Counted from the first letter of the stretch, positions 7,638 to 16,320 are shown. The stretch: 30,875 nt of DNA from an uncultured Bacillaceae bacterium (GCA_937958375.1 CALGNY010000117.1:1-30875), one strand, 5' to 3'. Numbers and translations: made by a program. The notes: generated by a model not told the origin, from the letters alone.

Positions 7638-7900
7638 TATATGCGACTTTACGAAGGATATATGCGCCCTACAGCTGTATATATGCGCCCATGCGAGAGA
7701 TATATGTGTCCTCATGAAAAATATATGCGACCTAAAGTGAAATATATGTGCCCAAAACCCGAAGATATGTGTCCTTGTGCGGAATTTATGGTCCCTTTCA
7801 CGGGAGATATGTATCCGTCTTAGGCTATATGTGCCCGCCAGCCGAAGATATGGGCCCACTAGTGGTTATATGCGCCCATCTGAAGAAAATATTCGCCCTT
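7638..7900. repeat. 21-bp phased repeat array (13 units) between gcvPB and the SDR gene
   Basis: Thirteen units carry a core ATATGYGNCC (best copies ATATGCGCCC) followed by about 11 variable bases. The core ATG, or ATT in the last unit, falls at 7641, 7662, 7683, 7704, 7725, 7746, 7767, 7788, 7809, 7829, 7850, 7870 and 7891. All steps are 21 bp except two of 20. Two variable parts contain perfect 10-bp palindromes: TACAGCTGTA (7670-7679) and CCACTAGTGG (7856-7865). The array fills most of the 471-bp gap 7491-7961. Both strands are open in one frame, a consequence of the period. It has the same period as the arrays at the two window edges. Function unknown. Confidence 0.93.
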
Positions 7901-7906
7901 CAGACG

Positions 7907-7947
7907 CAAAAAAATCCTAAGCCAAGTGAAGTCCTGGCTTAGGATTT
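7907..7947 (-). terminator. Intrinsic terminator of the gcv operon
   Basis: AAATCCTAAGCCA (7912-7924) pairs perfectly with TGGCTTAGGATTT (7935-7947) around a 10-base loop. The minus strand continues into a T run of seven (complement of A908-914). It begins 14 bp after the gcvPB stop. Confidence 0.9.
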
Positions 7948-7961
7948 GGATTGGATCCACC

Positions 7962-9425
7962 TTATTCTTTTTCATAACGTAAAACTGGTTTACGGGCAGC
8001 GAGCGTTTCGTCCATTCTGCTCACCGGTGTCGTATGAGGTGCTTCTTGGACAATCTCTGGATCCTCTTTTATTTCATTAGAAATGGTAATCATCGCATCG
8101 ATGAAATCATCCAAGGTTTCTTTAGATTCTGTTTCAGTCGGTTCAACCATCATCGCTTCCTCAACATTCAACGGAAAGTAAATGGTCGGTGGATGGTAAC
8201 CGAAATCAAGCAGTCGCTTGGCGATATCCAATGTCCGTGCTCCAAGCTTTTTCTGTTTTTTGCCGGAGATCACGAATTCGTGTTTACAATGCTGATCGAA
8301 TGGCAATTCGTACTCATCCTGCAAACGACGCATCATGTAATTCGCGTTCAACACGGCATATTCACTGACTTGTTTCAAGCCGTCTGGTCCCATTGAGCGA
8401 ATGTACGTATAGGCGCGAACGTTGATTCCGAAGTTTCCATAGTATGGTTTGATTCGGCCCATCGAATCAGGACGATCATAGTCAAACGTATACCGGTCAC
8501 CTTTTTTCGTGAGTACAGGTTTCGGTAAAAATCGTGCCATCTCTTCTGTTACACCGACTGGACCTGAACCTGGACCACCACCGCCGTGTGGGCCAGTAAA
8601 TGTTTTATGCAAGTTCAAGTGGACGACATCAAAGCCCATATCCGCAGGTCGCGCATACCCCATGATTGCGTTCAGATTGGCTCCATCATAATATAGGCGG
8701 CCACCAGCATCATGGACAACTTTTGCCATTTCACTGATTTCTTCTTCAAATAAACCAAGCGTATTTGGGTTTGTAAGCATCAAGGCAGCTGTCTTCTCAC
8801 TGACAACACGTTTTAGGTCCTCTAAATCAACAAGTCCTTTTTCGTTTGTCTTCACCGTGACAGCTTTAAATCCGGCAACTGCCGCGGAGGCTGGGTTAGT
8901 GCCGTGAGCAGAATCCGGAACGACAACTTCATCACGCTCAAAGTCACCATTGGCCTCGTGATAGGCACGGATCATCATCAAACCCGTCCACTCACCCTGA
9001 GCACCTGCGGCAGACTGTAACGTAAATTGATGCATTCCAGTAATGTTCTCTAAATGTGTCTGCAGATCGTACATGACTTCCATAGCACCTTGGACCGTTT
9101 CTTCATCTTGGTATGGATGGACAAAACTAAATCCAGGTAAGCGTACAATTTCTTCGTTGATTTTCGGGTTATATTTCATCGTACAGGAACCAAGTGGATA
9201 GAATCCAGAATCTATTCCGTGGTTTCGCTTGGATAGCCCAGTGTAATGACGCACGATTTGAAGCTCACTCACTTCTGGGAGATCAGGAGCTTCTTTGCGG
9301 ATATAGTCATCATCAAAGTCGGCATCCAAATCGACATCCGGTACGTCTAATTCCGGTAGACTATAACCTTTTCTTCCTTTTTTGCTCAATTCAAAGATGA
9401 GTGGGAAGTCTTTTTCTTTAGCCAT
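7962..9425 (-). CDS. gcvPB: Glycine dehydrogenase (decarboxylating) subunit 2
   Basis: PLP-binding half of the two-subunit P-protein of the glycine cleavage system. It decarboxylates glycine and passes the aminomethyl group to the lipoyl arm of GcvH. At 487 aa it has the usual length. Key segments are SGFYPLGSCTMKYNP (73-87), VPDSAHGTNPAS (169-180), and HLNLHKTFTGPHGGGGPG with Schiff-base Lys274. The frame is open 22 codons further upstream, inside gcvPA. The ATG at 9425 is preceded by GGGTGA and gives the family N-terminus. It overlaps the gcvPA stop by 8 bp (ATGGCTAA), so translation is probably coupled. Confidence 0.96.
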   Translation of the reverse strand: MAKEKDFPLIFELSKKGRKGYSLPELDVPDVDLDADFDDDYIRKEAPDLPEVSELQIVRHYTGLSKRNHGIDSGFYPLGSCTMKYNPKINEEIVRLPGFSFVHPYQDEETVQGAMEVMYDLQTHLENITGMHQFTLQSAAGAQGEWTGLMMIRAYHEANGDFERDEVVVPDSAHGTNPASAAVAGFKAVTVKTNEKGLVDLEDLKRVVSEKTAALMLTNPNTLGLFEEEISEMAKVVHDAGGRLYYDGANLNAIMGYARPADMGFDVVHLNLHKTFTGPHGGGGPGSGPVGVTEEMARFLPKPVLTKKGDRYTFDYDRPDSMGRIKPYYGNFGINVRAYTYIRSMGPDGLKQVSEYAVLNANYMMRRLQDEYELPFDQHCKHEFVISGKKQKKLGARTLDIAKRLLDFGYHPPTIYFPLNVEEAMMVEPTETESKETLDDFIDAMITISNEIKEDPEIVQEAPHTTPVSRMDETLAARKPVLRYEKE

Positions 9426-10767
9426 GAATATCACCCAATTCTTTAACAAATTGATCGATCTCTTCTTTTGATCTGATCTCTGTGACAGCAATCAACATAT
9501 GATTTTTCATTTCAGGATATACGCGACTTAAATCGAACCCACCAATGAATCCTTTTTCTACTAGTTTTTTGTTGACCGTTTGTACATCGTCATTCAATTT
9601 TACAACAAATTCATTGAAAAATCGGTTGCTGTAAAGAACCTCAAAACCAGCTTTCTCGAATGCGGATTTCGCGTAACGGGCTTTCTTCATATTTTTCGTT
9701 GCCATCTCATGAATGCCATGTTTTCCGATTGCACTCAAGAAAACAGAGGTAGCCAAGGCGTTCAATGCCTGGTTGGAACAAATATTAGATGTCGCTTTGT
9801 CACGACGAATATGCTGTTCTCTCGCCTGTAAGGTCAGAACAAACCCTCTTCGGCCGTCTTCATCGACCGTTTGTCCTACCAAACGCCCAGGAACTTTTCG
9901 CATCAATTTTTTGGTTGTCGCAAAATAACCACAATGCGGACCACCAAATTGAGATGGGATACCGAAAACTTGTGTGTCACCAACGACAATATCGACGCCA
10001 AACTCACCTGGAGGAGTCAAGTAACCTAAAGCGAGTGGGTTACTGGAAACGATCGACATCGTCTTCTTCTGTGTACCTACAATCTCTTGAACTTCTTTAA
10101 TTGGCTCAACTTGACCATAAAAGTTCGGGTACTGAATGACGACGCTTGCCGTATCTTCATCCAACTCGGATTTCAGGTGATCCAAGTCCGTAAAACCATC
10201 TTTTACATCAATTTCTACCACTTCGACTCGTGGGCCATCCGTATACGTTTTAATGACATCCATCGATTCCGGATGAACCGCTTTTGAGACTAACACTTTT
10301 TTCTTCTTCGTTTGTGCAGCACTTAAGTTAACCGCTTCGGCCAATGCTGTACCACCGTCATACATGGACGAGTTCGCCACATCCATACCTGTCAATTCAC
10401 AGATCATCGTCTGGAATTCAAAGATCGCCTGCAATTCCCCTTGTGAAATCTCTGGTTGATACGGTGTATAAGCCGTATAGAATTCAGAGCGGGAAATCAT
10501 GTGATCGACGACAGAAGGCATGTAGTGATCGTAAACACCAGCACCCAAGAACGAAACATGCGTTTTGGTATTGACGTTTTTGTTCGCAATGGCGGAAAGC
10601 TCTTTGGTCAATTCATGTTCGTCTTTCGCTGGCTTTACATTCAATTCGCCTTTAAATCGTACATTCTCTGGTATATCGGCAAAAAGCTCATCCGTTGAGG
10701 ACACGCCGATTGTGTCTAGCATCGCTTGCTTATCTTCATCCGTCATCGGAATATATCGATGTTGCAT
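9418..10767 (-). CDS. gcvPA: Glycine dehydrogenase (decarboxylating) subunit 1
   Basis: Partner half of the P-protein, 449 aa, related in fold to subunit 2 but without the PLP lysine motif. Recognisable blocks are SFLGAGVYDHYMPSVVDHMISRSEF and PYQPEISQGELQAIFEFQTMI near the N-terminus, and HIRRDKATSNICSNQALNAL in the C-terminal half. A TTG at 10773 is in frame, but AGAGGTG is correctly spaced only for the ATG at 10767, which I use. It lies 15 bp after gcvT and overlaps gcvPB by 8 bp. Expression is set by the glycine riboswitch ahead of gcvT. Confidence 0.96.
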   Translation of the reverse strand: MQHRYIPMTDEDKQAMLDTIGVSSTDELFADIPENVRFKGELNVKPAKDEHELTKELSAIANKNVNTKTHVSFLGAGVYDHYMPSVVDHMISRSEFYTAYTPYQPEISQGELQAIFEFQTMICELTGMDVANSSMYDGGTALAEAVNLSAAQTKKKKVLVSKAVHPESMDVIKTYTDGPRVEVVEIDVKDGFTDLDHLKSELDEDTASVVIQYPNFYGQVEPIKEVQEIVGTQKKTMSIVSSNPLALGYLTPPGEFGVDIVVGDTQVFGIPSQFGGPHCGYFATTKKLMRKVPGRLVGQTVDEDGRRGFVLTLQAREQHIRRDKATSNICSNQALNALATSVFLSAIGKHGIHEMATKNMKKARYAKSAFEKAGFEVLYSNRFFNEFVVKLNDDVQTVNKKLVEKGFIGGFDLSRVYPEMKNHMLIAVTEIRSKEEIDQFVKELGDIHG

Positions 10768-10782
10768 CTTCAAACACCTCTT

Positions 10783-11886
10783 TTATTTTCGTTTATAGAA
10801 TGGAGTTGGAACCACTTTTGCTTGTAATTTTTTCTTACGCACTTGAATGTCGAATTGCTCATCTTCCTTCGTAAATTCAATATCGACAAGGGCTGTACCT
10901 AAGTTTTTACCGAGTGTCGGTGACTGTGTACCTGAAGTCACATGACCAATCACTCGACCATCTTTTAAGACATCATAGCCATGACGCGGAATTCCTTTGT
11001 CGATCATCTCAAAGCCGACAAGCTTACGGGAAGGCCCGTTATTTTTTTGATCGGACAGCACATCTTTTCCGATAAAGTTGTCTTCTTTATTAACTTTTAC
11101 CGCAAAACCAAGACCCGCTTCAATCGGCGTAATATCTTCAGAAATATCTTGGCCGTGTAACGCTAAACCAGCCTCAAAACGAAGGGTGTCCCGTGCGCCT
11201 AGGCCAACCGGTTGCACGCCGTCCTCTTGGCCCACGTCCAGAATAGCTTTCCATAGATCAATCCCTTGGTCTTTCGGCAAGTAGATTTCAAATCCATCTT
11301 CTCCAGTATAACCTGTCCGTGACACGATGGCTTTGCCGTCGATGTCTGTAAAAGTTACGGCATCATCAAATCGGAAAGGTTTGATTTCACTTAAATCCTT
11401 GTCTGTTAATCTTTGCAAAATCACTTCAGCCTTTGGACCTTGTAGCGCTAACTGAGCATATTGATCCGAGACATTTTCAACTTCAACGCCCGCTTCTTCG
11501 TGCTGGCTGAGCCATTCATAATCCTTATCCGTGTTTGCTGCATTCACGACAAGCAAATAATCGTTGTCGGCTAATTTATACGTCAAGAAATCATCGATGA
11601 CGCCGCCACGCTCGTTACACATGAATGTGTACTGGGCTTGCCCGATGTTTATCTTGGACACATCATTGGTCACCATTTTCTGCAAAAAAGATTCGCTGTT
11701 TTCCCCTTTCACCGAGATTTCTCCCATATGAGACACATCAAACAACCCAGCTTTTTCCCGCGTCGTTTTATGTTCTTCCTTGATCCCAGCGAACTGCACA
11801 GGCAAATCCCATCCGCCAAAATCGATTGTTTTCCCTCCATATTCCTTATAAATTGGATACAGAGGCGTCTTCTTCAACTCTCCCAT
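10783..11886 (-). CDS. gcvT: Glycine cleavage system T protein (aminomethyltransferase)
   Basis: Transfers the one-carbon unit from the aminomethyl-lipoyl group of GcvH to tetrahydrofolate, giving 5,10-methylene-THF and ammonia. The 367-aa protein shows the expected N-terminal block (GGKTIDFGGWDLPVQF, GLFDVSHMGEI), a folate-site region (SRTGYTGEDGFEIY) and LGARDTLRFEAGLALHG. Start ATG follows GAAGGAGGGATCAT. It is first in gcvT-gcvPA-gcvPB; gcvH and lpd are not in the window. The leader carries a tandem glycine riboswitch with a terminator. Confidence 0.97.
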   Translation of the reverse strand: MGELKKTPLYPIYKEYGGKTIDFGGWDLPVQFAGIKEEHKTTREKAGLFDVSHMGEISVKGENSESFLQKMVTNDVSKINIGQAQYTFMCNERGGVIDDFLTYKLADNDYLLVVNAANTDKDYEWLSQHEEAGVEVENVSDQYAQLALQGPKAEVILQRLTDKDLSEIKPFRFDDAVTFTDIDGKAIVSRTGYTGEDGFEIYLPKDQGIDLWKAILDVGQEDGVQPVGLGARDTLRFEAGLALHGQDISEDITPIEAGLGFAVKVNKEDNFIGKDVLSDQKNNGPSRKLVGFEMIDKGIPRHGYDVLKDGRVIGHVTSGTQSPTLGKNLGTALVDIEFTKEDEQFDIQVRKKKLQAKVVPTPFYKRK

Positions 11887-11914
11887 ATGATCCCTCCTTC
11901 AAAATTTAAACATG

Positions 11915-11953
11915 AAAAAAGAGAATACCAAAGAATCATCTTCGGAATTCTCT
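11915..11953 (-). terminator. Expression-platform terminator of the glycine riboswitch
   Basis: A 15-bp hairpin (11920-11934 with 11939-11953, minus strand AGAGAATTCCGAAGA and its partner). It has one T-T mismatch and one G-U pair and is followed by six T. The first arm abuts the end of aptamer 2, so glycine binding can plausibly disrupt it, giving an on-switch. Confidence 0.85.
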
Positions 11954-11956
11954 CTG

Positions 11957-12124
11957 TCCTGACACCTGAAAGTTTCGCAAGTTACGAACTTGCTTTCATC
12001 TTTGGTGGTCCATCCATATGAACAGACACTCTCCAGAGGTGCGTCCTACAAGAGTCTTTTTGCCTGAGAGATTCGTATGTTCATACTTGCTCCGTCGGCG
12101 CTGGTTTCCCCAGTCTCTCCCCTT
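11957..12124 (-). ncRNA. Tandem glycine riboswitch (gcvT element)
   Basis: On the minus strand aptamer 1 (about 12041-12124) has GGGGAGAGACTGGGG, the core GCCGACGGAGCAA, and ATCTCTCAGGCAAAAAGAC. Aptamer 2 (about 11957-12035) has CTCTGGAGAG, ACCACCAAAGATGAAAGCAAG, and AACTTTCAGGTGTCAGGACAG. This is the two-aptamer layout of glycine riboswitches. The second aptamer departs more from the usual core. It precedes a terminator hairpin and gcvT. Confidence 0.93.
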
Positions 12125-12187
12125 GTATTCATTCGCCTAATGATATTCAGTTATTCTGCACATACTAACGAAGTAATTCTACAGTAC

Positions 12188-12216
12188 ATTATAGCATATG
12201 GGTAGACCTTCTGTAA
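12188..12216 (-). promoter_or_regulatory. Sigma-A promoter of the gcv operon
   Basis: Minus-strand TTACAG, 17-bp spacer, TATAAT, with the extended -10 TGC before it. It starts the riboswitch leader about 60 bp further on. The stretch 11887-12255 is thus accounted for by leader and promoter. I see no strong plus-strand promoter for yqhH in it. Confidence 0.75.
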
Positions 12217-12255
12217 GCGGTTTAACCAATTCAATAAAAAGGATGAACGGCAGAT

Positions 12256-13860
12256 ATGGAAATTCAGATCAATAATCACTTATCAGAATCATTTGAGTCC
12301 ATGCAAGAAAACCCAGCAAGCGAATGGAAAACATTCAAACAAGCCTATGACATTGCAAAAATGAAAAACCGACAGAGTGATCAACTTTCATCGTTAGCTT
12401 TTCTTCCTGATTTAGAGTTACTCCCACATCAAAGAGAAGCAGTAGAAAAAGTACTGTACGACATGCACGGAAGAGCGATTCTTGCCGATGAAGTTGGTTT
12501 GGGAAAGACAATCGAAGCTGGACTGATCTTAAAAGAATTGATGGTAAAAGGGTTAGTCAAGAAGGTTTTGATATTGACCCCTTCCTCCCTGATTCGTCAA
12601 TGGGAAATTGAAATGAACCAAAAATTTTACATTCCCGCAAGAGCAAAACACCGGTCCTATGACTGGTCATTCTATGAAGTCGTCGTTTCATCGATTGATT
12701 TAGCCAAAAAACCACCTCATTCGGATGAAATTTTACAGCAAACGTATGACATGTTGATCGTTGATGAAGCGCATCGATTAAAAAATAGCCAAACGCGAAA
12801 CTATCAATTCGTCAGCCAAATCAAGGCAACCTATTGTTTGTTACTGACTGCGACGCCAATTCAAAATAAATTGGACGAAATCTATAATTTGATTCAGATT
12901 GTCAGACCTGGGTTATTAGGTGAGAAAAAAGAATTTAAGCAACGACTAAAGAAAGATCCAGATGCACAAGAAGCGATGAAACAGCTCATCCAGACATCGA
13001 TGGTCCGAAAATTACGAAAAGAGACCAACCATGATTGGACAACACGTCATATCGAAACGATTTATGCTGCATTCACGCCAGAAGAAGAACAGTTTTACCA
13101 ATCATTGCATACAGAACAGACCGATCACCCGCTTACACAATTAACGTTGCAACGGGGATTTTGCTCAAGTCGAGAAGCTTGTTTTCAAACGTTGAATAAA
13201 AACCAATCCGAAGAAGCTATTTCGAAAATGAACGAACTGAAACAGCTGCCCCATCATTCAAAAGCGATGCGAACGATCGAGTTCATCAAGGAACTTGGTG
13301 AAAAATGCATTATTTTCACCGAATATAAATCGACACAGCTTTATTTGCAGTGGCTTTTCCACCAGCAAGGGATTTTTGCAGTGACCTATAACGGTGATTT
13401 TCGAAAAAGCAAAAAACAATGGATGCTGCAATTATTCGAAACCAAAGCGGACGTATTGATCACAACGGATGCAGGTGCAGAAGGACTGAACCTCCAACAC
13501 TGCAGAAATATGGTGCATTATGATCTGCCGTGGAATCCAATGAAGCTTGAACAACGGATTGGGCGAATTCACCGCTATGGTCAAGAACAAGATGTACGAA
13601 TTTTTTATATGATCATCAAAAATACAGTTGACGAAAGAGTCTTACAGCTACTTTACGATAAGCTGGACTTGTTTGAAGGCGTTATCGGGGAACTGGATCA
13701 AATCCTTAGCGAGATTGGCATTCATAGCTTTGAAAATGAAGTGAAGGAAATTTTGGCAGAATCCCAAAGCGACCAAGAAGCCGCCATCAAAATAAATAAT
13801 GTGATCGAGGTCGCTAATTCATATCAAACCGAAAAGGAGTCTTACCATGAATCAAGCTGA
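12256..13860 (+). CDS. yqhH: SNF2-family DEAD/DEAH-box helicase (YqhH)
   Basis: A 534-aa Swi2/Snf2-type ATPase, expected to translocate on double-stranded DNA or remodel a protein-nucleic acid complex. Its target is unknown. Motif I is ADEVGLGKT (77-85), motif II DEAH (170-173), and motif III LTATPIQN (197-204). The second RecA-like domain has TTDAGAEGLNLQHC and QRIGRIHRYGQ with the arginine finger region. RBS is weak (AAAAAGGATG set far upstream). It overlaps yqhG by 14 bp, and this pair is conserved beside the gcv operon in bacilli, which suggests that YqhG is its partner; that is inference. Confidence 0.93.
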   Translation: MEIQINNHLSESFESMQENPASEWKTFKQAYDIAKMKNRQSDQLSSLAFLPDLELLPHQREAVEKVLYDMHGRAILADEVGLGKTIEAGLILKELMVKGLVKKVLILTPSSLIRQWEIEMNQKFYIPARAKHRSYDWSFYEVVVSSIDLAKKPPHSDEILQQTYDMLIVDEAHRLKNSQTRNYQFVSQIKATYCLLLTATPIQNKLDEIYNLIQIVRPGLLGEKKEFKQRLKKDPDAQEAMKQLIQTSMVRKLRKETNHDWTTRHIETIYAAFTPEEEQFYQSLHTEQTDHPLTQLTLQRGFCSSREACFQTLNKNQSEEAISKMNELKQLPHHSKAMRTIEFIKELGEKCIIFTEYKSTQLYLQWLFHQQGIFAVTYNGDFRKSKKQWMLQLFETKADVLITTDAGAEGLNLQHCRNMVHYDLPWNPMKLEQRIGRIHRYGQEQDVRIFYMIIKNTVDERVLQLLYDKLDLFEGVIGELDQILSEIGIHSFENEVKEILAESQSDQEAAIKINNVIEVANSYQTEKESYHESS

Positions 13861-14653
13861 TCTGCACCCATTCTTAATGGATTTTTTTAAAACGAGGCAA
13901 GCAGAAATACTCGAACAAACGACTGGAAAACTTACGGTCAAGTTAACCGAACGACTCGATCAACAACTGATGAACCGTCCTTTTTACTGGCAGTATGTAA
14001 AGAAGCTCGGATTAGGAGGCGAAACGATGCAACTCACCTTCCTGACCGACAAAAATGAAAGGGATCAGTCAGACGGTGAATGGGTTCATTACGGCTCCCC
14101 GAGACTCGAACAAATTTTTCGAATCATACAACAAGAGGGGACGTATACGACCTTATTTGAAAGCCGCCCAGCTGCTGATCACCAAAAAACGGCCTTACAG
14201 CCATGGTTCGTATGTAACTTGCGTGTGAAATATCGAGGATATCGCCCTTCTGATGAAATTGTCAGTATCGGGATTTTACTCTTGAATGGAACAATGCGTT
14301 TTCAGTTTATGGAGGGCATCGAAACGATCGAGTTTTCAACGATGATTCCAGACTACTGTTTTACTCTACCGACCATTATTTCCGTAAATCGTGCCTTAAA
14401 CCGGGTGACCGATGAGCTCGAAAAACGAATAAAAGATCAATCAAAGGAATTCACCGTAAAATCCTACGCCATTTATCAACGGGAACGAGACATGGTGCGT
14501 AAACTGAAAGATCATCAGAATGAAGAAGAAGCAGACCATTTAGCTGAACAACAAATTTACGATCGGCTCTATCCACAAGTCGATCTCCAGTGGATTAATT
14601 CGGGCATTTTTTATTTATCTGAAGAAACGTCAAAAAAATTAATGAAAACATAG
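13847..14653 (+). CDS. yqhG: YqhG-family protein
   Basis: A 268-aa soluble protein of unknown function, no signal peptide and no transmembrane segment. The N-terminal part is helical (HPFLMDFFKTRQAEILEQ). The middle has an alternating hydrophobic pattern suggestive of beta strands (LQPWFVCNLRVKYRGY, VSIGILLLNG). The C-terminal third is a charged, probably coiled helix around QRERDMVRKLKDHQNEEEAD. Start ATG is preceded by AAAAGGAG within the yqhH 3' end (14-bp overlap), so the two are probably coupled. I find no catalytic motif. Identification rests on family resemblance and position. Confidence 0.82.
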   Translation: MNQADLHPFLMDFFKTRQAEILEQTTGKLTVKLTERLDQQLMNRPFYWQYVKKLGLGGETMQLTFLTDKNERDQSDGEWVHYGSPRLEQIFRIIQQEGTYTTLFESRPAADHQKTALQPWFVCNLRVKYRGYRPSDEIVSIGILLLNGTMRFQFMEGIETIEFSTMIPDYCFTLPTIISVNRALNRVTDELEKRIKDQSKEFTVKSYAIYQRERDMVRKLKDHQNEEEADHLAEQQIYDRLYPQVDLQWINSGIFYLSEETSKKLMKT

Positions 14654-14754
14654 AAAAAAAGATTATTTCGGAATGAGTGAATAATGATGACCGTATTAGG
14701 AAGTTAATCCTGCTTTCTACTTGAGATAACATAGTTTTACCGTTTTGACAGCTC

Positions 14755-15264
14755 TCAAGTTCTTTTGTATAACTGAAGTACGCTAATGATTTCGTCTGCA
14801 ATATCATCCGATTTTTTGCCATCCGTCACGACAATCTTGTCGGCTGTTTGCTCATAAATCTTTTGGCGAGAGTAGAACAACTGCTCTCGGTCTTCCCTTT
14901 TTTGATTCCACAACGGTCGGGTCTGATCCTCCTTCAACCTAGTCAAAATTACTTCCAATGACGTTTTTAGCCAAATGACTCGGAAATGGTTGTCTAACAG
15001 AGTACGATTTTTTTCCGTCATTACAATACCTCCACCCGTGCTGACAACCAGTGTGTTCCCAACCAACTTCTTAAGTACTTCTGTTTCTTTATTTCGAAAC
15101 CACGGCTCTCCATGTTCGTCAAAAATTTCAGGAATGGATTTACTTGTGACTGATTCAATCTGTTCATCCAAATCAACAAACAGGAGATTCAACCGCTCTG
15201 CAAGCGTTCTTCCAACCGTCGTTTTGCCTGCCCCCATGAAGCCGATCAAAGCAATTGGTTTCAC
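14755..15264 (-). CDS. aroK: Shikimate kinase
   Basis: Phosphorylates shikimate at the 3-hydroxyl, fifth step of the shikimate pathway. The 169-aa protein has the P-loop GFMGAGKT (8-15), the shikimate-binding DLD (31-33), RxKE (WFRNKETEVL), STGGGIV and the lid TRPLW. It starts with GTG, preceded by AAAGGGTGATGG. The gene is convergent with yqhG (101-bp gap) and divergent from comGA (36 bp). I see only a weak 8-bp inverted repeat (14719-14726 with 14753-14760) and no clear terminator after it. Confidence 0.94.
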   Translation of the reverse strand: MKPIALIGFMGAGKTTVGRTLAERLNLLFVDLDEQIESVTSKSIPEIFDEHGEPWFRNKETEVLKKLVGNTLVVSTGGGIVMTEKNRTLLDNHFRVIWLKTSLEVILTRLKEDQTRPLWNQKREDREQLFYSRQKIYEQTADKIVVTDGKKSDDIADEIISVLQLYKRT

Positions 15265-15300
15265 GTACCATCACCCTTTCTATTGAGGAGGTAATAACTA

Positions 15301-16320
15301 TTGAAGCATCCGGATCAGTTGTCGCAAGTCATTTTAAGCGATGCGACAAACTATGAAGCAACAGACATTCATTTTATTCCAAATGGGAATGAATGCTATA
15401 TTTATTTTCGGATAAACGGCTATCGTTGGTTTTATAAAAAAATCCAAAAACGACAATACGATTCATTACTGAGCTACTATAAGTTTTCTTCAGGAATGGA
15501 CATTGCAGAAAATCGACTCCCACAAGATGGGACGTTATCCGTTCATTTTGATCATACAACCTATTTCTTGCGGCTCTCATCCCTCCCACTTAAACATTCG
15601 GAGAGTCTTGCCATCCGCATTCTGCCTGAGAAGTATGAACCGGACATCGGAGACTTATTCGTCTTTCCTTCACAAGCCAAGCAGTTAATGCAATGGGTCA
15701 AAACGTCATCTGGCTTGATTTTATTTACCGGACCGACCGGAAGCGGAAAGTCGTCGACAATGTATGCACTATTGAAGCAAGCGACGAAAGAATACGGCTA
15801 TCAATCGATTACGTTAGAAGATCCGATTGAACAGACCGTTGAACGGATTCTGCAAGTTCAAGTCAATGAAGATTCAGGCTTTGGTTATGATACCGGTTTG
15901 AAGGCTGCTCTCCGCCATGACCCTGATTTAATCATGGTCGGTGAAATCCGTGATGAACAAACCGCTAAATTTGCTGTCCGAGCAGCACTCACTGGCCATC
16001 TTGTATTAACGACGCTACACGCCAAAAATGCTTATGGCACACTGATTCGTTTAAAACAAATGGGCATCAGTAACGCAGATTTAAAAGAATCCATTATCGG
16101 TATTGTAGCACAACAATTAATTGAGCTAACACCAACTGAACAAAGCGAAAAACCATTTGAACGTTCAGCGATAGCCGAATTATTGACAGGCAAGTACCTT
16201 GACCGAGCCATTGACGGGATCACACCAAACACGAACGAAGGGTTCGAATCACTCGAACGATTAAGGAGGAAAGCACATGCACTTGGCCGTACATTTATGG
16301 AAAAAGCCAAAAGGTCCTGA
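15301..16320 (+). CDS. comGA: Competence pseudopilus assembly ATPase ComGA
   Basis: Cytoplasmic GspE/PilB-type ATPase that powers assembly of the competence pseudopilus for DNA uptake. At 339 aa it has Walker A GPTGSGKS (144-151), an Asp box LEDPIEQ (172-178), Walker B DLIMVGEIRDEQTA (209-222), and a His box LTTLHAKNA. The zinc tetracysteine loop of some homologues is absent. It starts with TTG, supported by GAGGAGG nine bases before it. First of seven overlapping comG genes. The promoter must lie in or near aroK; I could not find ComK-type AAAA-N5-TTTT boxes within about 150 bp upstream. Confidence 0.95.
   Translation: MKHPDQLSQVILSDATNYEATDIHFIPNGNECYIYFRINGYRWFYKKIQKRQYDSLLSYYKFSSGMDIAENRLPQDGTLSVHFDHTTYFLRLSSLPLKHSESLAIRILPEKYEPDIGDLFVFPSQAKQLMQWVKTSSGLILFTGPTGSGKSSTMYALLKQATKEYGYQSITLEDPIEQTVERILQVQVNEDSGFGYDTGLKAALRHDPDLIMVGEIRDEQTAKFAVRAALTGHLVLTTLHAKNAYGTLIRLKQMGISNADLKESIIGIVAQQLIELTPTEQSEKPFERSAIAELLTGKYLDRAIDGITPNTNEGFESLERLRRKAHALGRTFMEKAKRS

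Noticed and set aside
7641..7823. Small repeat protein with YMRPxxx heptads
   Set aside because: No RBS; the opposite strand is open too, and 20-bp steps break the heptad frame. The open frames follow from a period divisible by three.
7491..7859. N-terminal extension of the SDR
   Set aside because: It is made of repeat-array translation, and a strong RBS precedes the ATG at 7490, which gives a normal SDR N-terminus.
7638..7900. CRISPR array
   Set aside because: The period is only 21 bp and the conserved part about 10 bp, far too short for repeat plus spacer, and no cas genes are in the window.
9426..9491. 22-residue N-terminal extension of GcvPB
   Set aside because: It lies within gcvPA, has no family counterpart, and the ATG at 9425 has a good RBS and the typical 8-bp coupling overlap.
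14719..14760. Terminator between yqhG and aroK
   Set aside because: ACTTGAGA/TCTCAAGT is only 8 bp with a 26-base loop and no T run on either strand.
15120..15300. ComK boxes for comGA
   Set aside because: No AAAA-N5-TTTT pairs at the right spacing are visible in this stretch, so the regulator of comG here is left open.
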